From assembly GCA_910579775.1 (NCBI GenBank), contig CAJTUE010000006.1, positions 1 to 64,000 on the forward strand: 64,000 bases of DNA. The letters run 5' to 3'. The translations under genes and the position numbers were made by a program. The stretch's first letter is position 1, and every line of letters starts with the position of its first letter. The notes under the pieces were generated by a model that made no database searches, was not told the origin of the DNA, and saw only the letters and a list, made by a program, of their open reading frames with translations. This document shows, one piece after another, positions 36,257 to 42,181 of the stretch. This DNA comes from an uncultured Oscillospiraceae bacterium (GTDB taxonomy: Bacteria; Bacillota; Clostridia; Oscillospirales; Oscillospiraceae).

Positions 36257-36826
36257 TAGATGGGTGTGGCATCCAACTGTTTTGACCTGCAAGCCCGGAA
36301 GCCGCTGGGACGGTAGCACATTCTGAAATCTCCCGTTGAAAATCCTCGCTTCAAATTCCCCTTTGACCATATGCTTGCCCATAGTCAGCAAAAATTAAAA
36401 ATTCAATATCCGGGTGTGGTGCAGTTGGTAGCACGGGTGGTTTGGGAAGATGGGTGCGGCGTCCAATCACTTCGGCCCGCAAGCCCGGAACCCGCTGGGA
36501 CAGTAGCACATATTGAAAAGTTCAATTTCAAATCCCCACTTCAAATTCCCCTTTGACCACATAGTCGCCCACAGTCAGCCGAACTAAAAAATTCAATATC
36601 CGGGTGTGGTGCAGTTGGTAGCACGGGTGGTTTGGGAGCGTGGCTTGGAGGTTCGATAGGTTTGAACTATAAGCCCGGAAGGCACTGGGGCAGTAGCTTG
36701 TTTTGGAATTTCTCGGCGCAAATCCCTGTTTCAAATTCCCCTTTGACCACATAGATGCCCACAGTCAGCAGAACATAAAAACTCAATATCCGGGTGTGGT
36801 GCAGTTGGTAGCACGGGTGGTTTGGG
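36220..36826 (+). repeat. Tandem 190-bp array of tRNA-Pro 5'-half units
   Basis: tRNA-Pro 5' halves begin at 36220, 36410, 36600 and 36790, exactly 190 bases apart. The last three copies of the 37-nt half are identical; the first differs. Each of the first three halves is followed by a divergent 34-base segment, a conserved AAGCCCGGAA (36291, 36481, 36671), a CTGGGxCxGTAGC block, a second variable segment, then TTCAAATTCCCCTTTGACCA and an A-rich run leading to the next half. Divergence is by substitution only. Confidence 0.9.
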
Positions 36827-36865
36827 ACCACCAGGCCGCAGGTTCAAGTCCTGTCACTCGGACCA
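36790..36865 (+). tRNA. tRNA-Pro (anticodon UGG), intact copy closing the array
   Basis: 76 nt. Acceptor CCGGGTG pairs with CACTCGG (one G-U); D stem GTGC/GCAC; anticodon stem GGTGG/CCACC around TTTGGGA; T arm with GGTTCAAGTCC; ACCA encoded. Its anticodon stem differs from that of the split gene (CTTGA/TCAAG), so it is not a simple duplicate. Transcription is expected from the TATAAT promoter at 36202, through the array. Confidence 0.92.
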
Positions 36866-36867
36866 AA

Positions 36868-36906
36868 AGGGCTCTGAAACCAATTGATTTCAGAGCCTTC
36901 TTCTTT
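36868..36906 (+). terminator. Intrinsic terminator after tRNA-Pro
   Basis: GGCTCTGAAA/TTTCAGAGCC stem (36870-36897) with an 8-base loop, then a T-rich TTCTTCTTTGTTT tract. Confidence 0.85.
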
Positions 36907-36949
36907 GTTTATTGCGGCGCAGGATTTGTGCCACCATATATTCGTTGAA

Positions 36950-36978
36950 TTTACATTATAGATTCCCTCTGCTATAAT
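36950..36978 (+). promoter_or_regulatory. Sigma-A promoter for the 64-aa ORF
   Basis: TTTACA, 17 bases, TATAAT, about 35 bases before the ribosome site AAAGGAGG. Confidence 0.75.
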
Positions 36979-37014
36979 ATATATAACTTGTATTCACAAA
37001 GGAGGATGTTTGTA

Positions 37015-37209
37015 ATGCTTATCTTTTCACCTGTAGAAATAAAGGATAGCATTATTGGCGCTATAAAAAAACTGCCCTTTCTCGAAGGTGATATCGAAGA
37101 TATCGAATTTAGCGATTTTCTTAATCTCGATAAAAACAAGTATGATGACTGTGATGATTTTACAATAGAAGAAATGAGGATTGCTATTTCCGATTTGGTT
37201 TTCTTTTGA
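37015..37209 (+). CDS. Small acidic protein of unknown function
   Basis: 64 residues, strongly acidic (KLPFLEGDIEDIEFSDFLNL, KYDDCDDFTIEEM). ATG 37015 stands 9 bases from GGAGG; the ATG at 37006 is too close. It has its own strong promoter and lies in the AT-rich part of the insertion. Its last 26 bases overlap the convergent DUF3788 gene. No family recognised. Size, charge and position are compatible with an immunity or inhibitor protein, but nothing shows this directly. Confidence 0.65.
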   Translation: MLIFSPVEIKDSIIGAIKKLPFLEGDIEDIEFSDFLNLDKNKYDDCDDFTIEEMRIAISDLVFF

Positions 37210-37597
37210 TAGCCAGCAATTTCATGTAATCATCAAAATCAGCCATATTGGTCGGTTCAAACATGACCCATTTCCCGTCGTGATAGATTTTTGCCTCATC
37301 ATATTGCCTGCAAACTGCATCAGAAAGAGTATCCCTGATATCTTCAAATTTTGTTCTCTCATCTTTTCCGAAAATAATCAAAAATCCAATGCAATTACTT
37401 TTAACGTATAGGCTGCAAAGCGTTTTACCACCTCTGCGATATTTATACTCATAATCCCAATTCTTACCGCCAGTATTCCATGACTGTTCCATATCGTATT
37501 TTTCATCAATAGCCAAGCATAACGCTTGCCAAACTTCATACAAGGATTTTCCGAGCAATTCAGTCATAATAGATTGAGCGGGTATGTTTTCAAGCAT
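37184..37597 (-). CDS. DUF3788 family protein
   Basis: 137 residues. GGKTLCSLYVKSNCIGFLIIFGKDERTKFE, AKIYHDGKWVMFEP and the basic end LLAIKRKPNRK are DUF3788 features. The family is small, cytosolic and scattered across Firmicutes; biochemical role unknown. ATG 37597 follows GGAGGAG. AT-rich codon use unlike the housekeeping genes suggests transfer. Confidence 0.85.
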   Translation of the reverse strand: MLENIPAQSIMTELLGKSLYEVWQALCLAIDEKYDMEQSWNTGGKNWDYEYKYRRGGKTLCSLYVKSNCIGFLIIFGKDERTKFEDIRDTLSDAVCRQYDEAKIYHDGKWVMFEPTNMADFDDYMKLLAIKRKPNRK

Positions 37598-37634
37598 AAT
37601 ATCTCCTCCACAGATTGTAATCTGTCTTCCTCCG

Positions 37635-38651
37635 CTACGCCCCCAGCAGCGGCTGGTCGTAGGCAAACAGCACCTCGTTGATCTCAAAAATGTCGTACTT
37701 CCCGTTCACAATGAAATACTCCACGATCACATCAAACTTGCTGGCGTGGGACAGGGCGTAGCCCGCCCGCTCCAGCAGGTCATCGGTTTCAGGAAGGGTC
37801 AGCTCCAGGGCGATGGCCAGGGCCAGGATGGTGGGCTTCTTGGGCGTGTAGCCCTTGCCGGTGCGGATCTTGGAAAAGAGTTTTCGGTCCATATTGGCCC
37901 GCTTGTAGACCTCCACATCGGTCTTGCCCTTCTTGTCAATGAGCTTCAGAAGGGTATCCGAAAAGGGCTCGTCCAGGTTTTCCATCAGGTCGTCCAGCCC
38001 CTGGGCGGGCATGGCCATGGGCGCCGAGGGCATCTGAGCGCTCTGGTTCGGCCTTGCCGCCTGCCGGAGTGCATCCTCCTCCACATCCAGAAGCTGCCGC
38101 CGGGTGACCCGGTGGGTGTCCACATAGTGCTGGTCGATGTAGCTCTCCACATCCCCCAGCAGAGCCTTGCTGATCTGAAAGGAGGACTTGTCAAAAACCG
38201 CCAGGTAGACCTCCATGTCGTGATCCCGCAGGAAATCCTCGATGGCTGACCGGGCCACCTCCAACGCCTCGTCCTTGGGGTAGCCATAGATACCGCTGGA
38301 GATCAGCGGGAAGGCGATGCTCTCACAGCCGTTCTCTGCCGCCAGCTTCAGGGATTCTATGTAAGCGCTGCAGAGCAGCTTCCGGCACTGTCTCTTGTGC
38401 CAGAAGCTATAGACCGGCCCGGCGGCGTGGACCACATACTTGGCGGTCAGCCCAAAGCCGGGGGTGATGGCCGCTTCTCCTGTCTTGATGGGGGCCACCT
38501 GATCGCACGCCGCCTGAAGCTCCCGCTCCCCTGCCGCCCGGAAGATGGCGCCGCAAACCCCGCCGCCCATTTGCAGGTCTGTGTTGGCGGCGTTGACGAT
38601 GGCGTCCACATTCATTTTTGTGATGTCCTGGCGGACGATGGTAAGGGGCAT
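37635..38651 (-). CDS. Macrodomain protein with C-terminal HTH-like domain
   Basis: 338 residues. Residues 1-170 form a macrodomain (VDAIVNAANTDLQMGGGVCGAIF, PLISSGIYGYPKDEAL) of the ADP-ribose-binding / O-acetyl-ADP-ribose deacetylase type. A Pro/Ala linker follows. The last 105 or so residues (FSDTLLKLIDKKGKTDVEVYKRANMDRKLFSKIRTGKGYTPKKPTILALAIALEL..) look like an XRE-type helix-turn-helix region. A macrodomain joined to a DNA-binding-like domain suggests ADP-ribose sensing or reversal of ADP-ribosylation; this is inference. Confidence 0.85.
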   Translation of the reverse strand: MPLTIVRQDITKMNVDAIVNAANTDLQMGGGVCGAIFRAAGERELQAACDQVAPIKTGEAAITPGFGLTAKYVVHAAGPVYSFWHKRQCRKLLCSAYIESLKLAAENGCESIAFPLISSGIYGYPKDEALEVARSAIEDFLRDHDMEVYLAVFDKSSFQISKALLGDVESYIDQHYVDTHRVTRRQLLDVEEDALRQAARPNQSAQMPSAPMAMPAQGLDDLMENLDEPFSDTLLKLIDKKGKTDVEVYKRANMDRKLFSKIRTGKGYTPKKPTILALAIALELTLPETDDLLERAGYALSHASKFDVIVEYFIVNGKYDIFEINEVLFAYDQPLLGA

Positions 38652-38815
38652 GGGATCACCTTGCCTTTCTCCGGGCGTGCTTACTCAATTCTACTCATAT
38701 TTTACCACATCTCGATATCCTTCTCAATCAAATCTTCGCATGATGCGGTGATCTACCTTTGGCTGATCACTCAGTTCGTTTTTCCTTGTCTTTAGCGGCG
38801 CAAATTTTGATACAC

Positions 38816-38865
38816 AATAAGGGCGCCCGTTCTGACTGTGAATCGGCCAGAGCAGGCGCCTTATT
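38816..38865 (-). terminator. Hairpin after the small secreted protein gene
   Basis: AATAAGGGCGCC (38816-38827) pairs with GGCGCCTTATT (38855-38865) across a partly self-paired insert. It lies just 3' of the stop at 38879 on the minus strand. Confidence 0.6.
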
Positions 38866-38878
38866 GTTACGGAATATA

Positions 38879-39349
38879 TTATTCAGATGATCCCATGATT
38901 CCGACCTTGTTGCCATTCTCATACATCATGTCATCATGAATGACTGTGCCTTCGCCTTGGCTTTCCAGCCAGCCGAAACCTGGTACATAGACCATGCCAC
39001 CAGGCTGCGGGTCAACGACCGCCTGCGCCGGGGTAGGCTCGGAGACAGGTTTTGAGGTGGGAGTTGGTTCCGTTGTCGGCTGTACTTTAACGACAACAGG
39101 TGTTGCCGTGGGAGTAACCTCTGGCTCAGGGACGGTTTCCGTGGGCGGCTCCGGCTGCTGGGGCTCGGTATTTTCTTTCTCTGTCTGTGCATTTTCCTCT
39201 TTGGTGGCCGCAACGGGCACTTCTGGGGTATTTACTGCGGTTGTTTGCGTTGGTTTGGGTGTTTCCTCCACCGCTTCGCCTTGCGGCCACACAGTGGCAC
39301 ACAGGGCCAGACAAACGACAATCACAACCGCCATGATGCACTTCTTCAC
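38879..39349 (-). CDS. Secreted Pro/Thr-rich protein (DUF6550-like)
   Basis: 156 residues: a signal peptide or membrane anchor (KKCIMAVVIVVCLALCATV), a long Pro/Thr/Glu-rich stalk and a short conserved C-terminus GGMVYVPGFGWLESQGEG.. YENGNKVGIMG. This tail is what I associate with DUF6550 proteins carried by clostridial integrative elements. The GTG start overlaps the upstream stop (GTGA). The function is not known. Confidence 0.6.
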   Translation of the reverse strand: MKKCIMAVVIVVCLALCATVWPQGEAVEETPKPTQTTAVNTPEVPVAATKEENAQTEKENTEPQQPEPPTETVPEPEVTPTATPVVVKVQPTTEPTPTSKPVSEPTPAQAVVDPQPGGMVYVPGFGWLESQGEGTVIHDDMMYENGNKVGIMGSSE

Positions 39350-39669
39350 TTTTCTTCCTCCCTCTTGAATAGAAAACGAGCACTCAATTTTCTTGCCTTG
39401 CGGCAGGAGATTGAATGCTCGTTTTCGTAGTTGTTCAGTTCTGCGGAGAGCTTCCACGCCAACTCAAAGCCAGCGAAGAAGCTATCAATGGAAATGTTCT
39501 CAATCATGTAGTCTTTGGCATCGATGATCTGAAGCATCAACCGCCGCTCCTGCTTGTCCACCGCTTCAATAAGCGTCTGATGGCACTCCTTGATCTCCTG
39601 CTTCTGCGCCGAGAACTCCGGTGGGCTGTAGAAGCTGTCGTACAGATCTTTCAGTAAGCCATTTTTCAT
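39346..39669 (-). CDS. Small helical protein (DUF6809-like)
   Basis: 107 residues, predicted mostly helical: KNGLLKDLYDSFYSPPEF, HQTLIEAVDKQERRLMLQIIDAKDYMIE, DSFFAGFELAWKLSAEL. The pattern resembles DUF6809. ATG 39669 follows AAGGAGG; an earlier start at 39705 is not supported. Coupled to the secreted protein by a 4-base overlap, so the two likely work together. Confidence 0.6.
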   Translation of the reverse strand: MKNGLLKDLYDSFYSPPEFSAQKQEIKECHQTLIEAVDKQERRLMLQIIDAKDYMIENISIDSFFAGFELAWKLSAELNNYENEHSISCRKARKLSARFLFKREEEK

Positions 39670-40329
39670 TCGCTCGCCTCCTTGCAGTACAAACATATAC
39701 CACAAGACGGCGGAAATAGCTACTAAAATTTTTAATCCTTCAAGCCAGGCCTATCCGGTTCCCCTGCATATAACAGTGCGCGGCTATTGAATCATGATAT
39801 TCCAACTAAAACTCATGAGTTTCTTTATTCCGGCCATTCATTGCATTTCTTTTCTACTGTTCAAAATACTCCCTTACAATTGCATTCAGCTGTGTAGCAA
39901 TTTCAGAAAAATATCGATTTAGATCCAGCGTCTTTACACTGATTTTATTGCCGCTCATTTGGTAAACATTATCGGGCTGGATGGTTTCATCCGTTCTGGC
40001 GTAAGGTGGTGGTAATCATGAGGGAGACTTTTGGTTTTTTCCTTGTCTATTGCCCCTCAAATCTTGAGCTGCCCCTCTCGCAGAAAGCTCTTGCATAACT
40101 CCTCCCTCAGAGTTACAATCCAAACAACCTGAATTGCAAAATGCTTCCCGGCCTGGGATGGTGATTTTCACCGCCCCAGGCCGAGAAGTGTTTTTGACCA
40201 CATATTCTGCCACAGTTGGGGCTGGAGTACACGGAGAACCCGTGGTTAGAGAGTTCTAAAGAGCATATCAAATGGAGCGGAAATGGCTATAAATATCTAA
40301 AAAATGTTATAAAAAAGTTCCTTGTATTC
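39670..40329. other. Long region without a convincing gene at the right end of the insertion
   Basis: 660 bases, AT-rich at 39720-40000. A 65-codon minus frame (40016-40213, MAEYVVKNTSRPGAVK..) lacks a good ribosome site. 40193-40204 repeats TTTGACCACATA from the 190-bp units, and the CCACAGT that follows is similar too, so a degenerate array unit end survives here. A strong hairpin lies at 40149-40183: CGGCCTGGG/CCCAGGCCG continued by GGTGA/TCACC. Confidence 0.6.
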
Positions 40330-40374
40330 TTTGGGATCAAGAGACCGGGCGTTCGAGGCGCCCCACTCGGACCA
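40330..40374 (+). pseudogene. Orphan 3' half of the original tRNA-Pro(UGG) gene
   Basis: TTTGGGA, anticodon 3' stem TCAAG, a short variable region, a T arm GGGCG-TTCGAGG-CGCCC, acceptor CACTCGG and ACCA. Upstream of TTTGGGA the sequence does not form a tRNA (no partner for TCAAG). The missing 5' half is at 36220-36256. The native terminator follows directly. Confidence 0.85.
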
Positions 40375-40411
40375 AAAAAGGACTGACACGTAATCGTGTC
40401 AGTCCTTTTTT
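40374..40411. terminator. Bidirectional terminator of the original tRNA-Pro gene
   Basis: AAAAAAGGACTGACACG pairs with CGTGTCAGTCCTTTTTT across a TAAT loop. T runs occur on both strands, so it can also end the convergent SLH pseudogene. Confidence 0.9.
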
Positions 40412-40423
40412 GACATTTCGGTC

Positions 40424-41213
40424 TTATGATTTCTTTTCCATCAAATCATACAGCATCTTGGCGATCTCAGCGCGGGTGGCCAGGCGTGCCAACTCGGGAT
40501 CGCCACCCACACTGGGTCCTCTCCCTTCTGCCGGGCGATGACGAGATTGAGCATTTCCTTACTCACGGCGTCGTTGGGTCCAAACTTTCCGTTGCCGTAG
40601 CCCCGGAGAACGTTTGTTTTGGCCGCCCAAACAATGGCGTTGGAATACCAAGCGTCTGTCTCGGTATCCTCGAAATGGGGGCACCTTCCCCCTTTGGGCT
40701 TCCCGCCGCCCGGTAGAGCACCGTAGCCAGCATGGCACGGGTCAACTCACCCTCAGGATCGAAGGTGGTCACCGAGGCGCCCTCCATCAGTTTCTTTTCG
40801 TAAACGTACTTGATAGCCTGATACCACTCATCCGTCCGTTTCACGTCCACGAAGGGCAGAATGGGCTGACTGCTACCGGAACTGGAGCTGCTGCTTACGG
40901 TGAGCTTCACGGTAACGGTGTCGCCCTCACCGACCTCTCCCGCCAGCTCCTTCAGCAATTCCTCGTCCACAGAGACCGCGGGAATGCCCGGCTTGACCTC
41001 CACCTCACCCTCAATGACAGGCGGGCACAGCGGGGGTATCGGCCACGGTGTCGGAGTTGAGGGCGGTGCTGTCGGGCCAGGTCACCCGGCAGAGATAGTC
41101 CCCGGCCTGGGTGGTGGTGAGCTGGTCCTTGTCCTGGCCGCTGAGGGCTTTGCCCAGGGCAGGGTCAGCGCCATACAAAGGCACAACAGGAGGGAAAACA
41201 GGCGTCGTTTCAT
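40424..41213 (-). pseudogene. Frameshifted SLH-domain secreted protein
   Basis: Starts with a good signal peptide (MKRRLFSLLLCLCMALTLPW) at 41213. Coding continuity then needs several frame changes, near 41165 (..GKALSGQDKDQLTTTQAGDYLCRVTWP), 41018 (EGEVEVKPGIPAVSVDEELL), 40690 (EDTETDAWYSNAIVWAAKTNVL) and 40500 (DPELARLATRAEIAKMLYDLM), ending at TAA 40424. The last parts are SLH domains. EVKPGIPAVSVDEELLKELAGE resembles part of the 26077-30600 protein (EVNLGTGTPAVTTDTEVLKDLAGE), so the two are related. Confidence 0.8.
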
Positions 41214-41243
41214 GGTGGTCGTCCTCTCTTTCAAAAGGGTATT

Positions 41244-41311
41244 GTCCGCAGGGAGCCTGCGGACAGAGCGGGGTCCCCGCTCTGTATAGTTTGACGGCTA
41301 CAGGATAGCAA
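41244..41311 (-). promoter_or_regulatory. Promoter and double hairpin in front of the SLH pseudogene
   Basis: Minus strand TTGCTA (41306-41311), 17 bases, TATACA (41283-41288). At the predicted start lie two back-to-back perfect 9-bp hairpins (41244-41264 and 41265-41283), each with a very short loop. They look like a transcript-stabilising or attenuating leader. Confidence 0.5.
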
Positions 41312-41354
41312 AAGTCCTCGCCAATTTCTACCCTTTTGAAAAATGTGATCATTC

Positions 41355-41370
41355 TGTGACAATTGTTACA
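41355..41370. promoter_or_regulatory. Crp/Fnr-type operator candidate
   Basis: TGTGACAATTGTTACA is a 16-bp dyad with one mismatched pair (TGTnACAATTGTnACA). It lies between the divergent SLH pseudogene and the Crp/Fnr gene, whose product is the obvious candidate to bind it. Confidence 0.5.
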
Positions 41371-41453
41371 AAACGCAAGCCGACCAAAAGCCACGGCCTT
41401 GCTTTTTACCAGGGTTTCTGCTACCATGTAAGCCAAGAAAAGAGGTGCCGACC

Positions 41454-42131
41454 ATGGGGCAGGAGAACTTGATGGAATTTCAAAGCTGCTTTCCGGTCTG
41501 GGATAAGCTGTCTCAAGCTCAGCAGGCCCGGCTGCTGGCCTGCCTATCTTCCCGGCAGGTCAAGCGGGGAAGCGTGATCCACAACGGCAGCTTGGAATGC
41601 ACCGGGCTGCTGCTGGTGCGGTCCGGGCAGCTCCGGGCCCACATTCTCTCGGAAGAGGGGCGGGAGGTCACCCTCTACCGCCTGTTTGACAGGGACGCCT
41701 GTCTGCTTTCCGCCTCCTGCCTCCTGCGGGGCATCCAGTTTGACATCACCATTGAGGCGGAGAAGGACACGGACCTGTGGGTGATCCCCGCGGAGGTATA
41801 CCGGCAGCTGATGGACGAGTCGGCCCCCGCGGCCAACTACATCAACGAGCTCATGGCCTCCCGCTTCTCCGAGGTCATGTGGCTGGTGGAGCAGATCATG
41901 TGGAAGAGCATGGACCGGCGCGTGGCCGCGTTTTTGCTGGAGGAGGCATCGGTGGAGGGGACCAAACAGCTGACCATTACCCATGAGACCATCGCCAACC
42001 ATCTGGGGACCCACCGGGAGGTGGTCACGCGGATGCTCCGCTATTTTCAGAGCGAGGGCATGGTCCAGCTGTCCCGTGGCAGGGTAGAGCTTCTGGATGA
42101 AGCCAAGCTCAAGGCTCTGGGCGAGACATGA
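41454..42131 (+). CDS. Crp/Fnr-family transcriptional regulator
   Basis: 225 residues. A cyclic-nucleotide-binding-like beta-roll (ECTGLLLVRSGQLRAHILSEEGREVTLYRLFDRDACLLSASCLL), a long dimer helix and a winged helix ITHETIANHLGTHREVVTRMLRYFQSEGMVQL. The few Cys residues (near 16, 28, 44 and in the beta roll) do not form an N-terminal Fnr iron-sulfur cluster motif. This branch often answers to redox or peroxide stress. ATG 41454 stands 8 bases from AGAGG. It is convergent with the thiol-redox cluster, whose promoter has a similar dyad at -41. Confidence 0.9.
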   Translation: MGQENLMEFQSCFPVWDKLSQAQQARLLACLSSRQVKRGSVIHNGSLECTGLLLVRSGQLRAHILSEEGREVTLYRLFDRDACLLSASCLLRGIQFDITIEAEKDTDLWVIPAEVYRQLMDESAPAANYINELMASRFSEVMWLVEQIMWKSMDRRVAAFLLEEASVEGTKQLTITHETIANHLGTHREVVTRMLRYFQSEGMVQLSRGRVELLDEAKLKALGET

Positions 42132-42176
42132 AAACGCCCCTTCTCAGCCTCTTTTGAGGCCTGAGAAGGGGCGTTT
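42132..42176. terminator. Bidirectional terminator between the regulator and redox cluster
   Basis: A stem of about 20 bp (AAACGCCCCTTCTCAG with its complement, extended by CCTC/GAGG) around TTTT, with one bulged base. Confidence 0.85.
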
Positions 42177-42181
42177 GCCGT

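Larger units (their letters stand above)
36257..40335. mobile_element. 4079-bp insertion splitting tRNA-Pro(UGG)
   Basis: Removing 36257-40335 joins 36220-36256 to 40336-40374 and restores a 76-nt tRNA-Pro(UGG) with fully paired acceptor, anticodon and T stems. TTTGGG occurs at both junctions (36251-36256 and 40330-40335), as expected for a site-specific core in the anticodon loop. Inside are the 190-bp array, an intact replacement tRNA-Pro, and a partly AT-rich cargo (64-aa ORF, DUF3788, macrodomain protein, two small accessory proteins). No integrase or recombinase gene is visible, so it is either a remnant or mobilised in trans. Confidence 0.7.

Noticed and set aside
36185..36752. Minus-strand ORFs across the tRNA-half array (for example 36528-36752)
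   Set aside because: The 190-bp period is not a multiple of three, so the frame changes from unit to unit. The peptides are reverse translations of tRNA halves.
36220..36826. 190-bp array considered as a CRISPR
   Set aside because: Units are far too long, the repeats are tRNA-derived, variable segments are not of spacer length or position, and no cas genes are present.
40016..40213. 65-codon minus-strand ORF with a Cys-rich stretch
   Set aside because: No good ribosome site. Its first codons derive from the repeated TTTGACCACATA block and a strong hairpin, so it is more likely non-coding.
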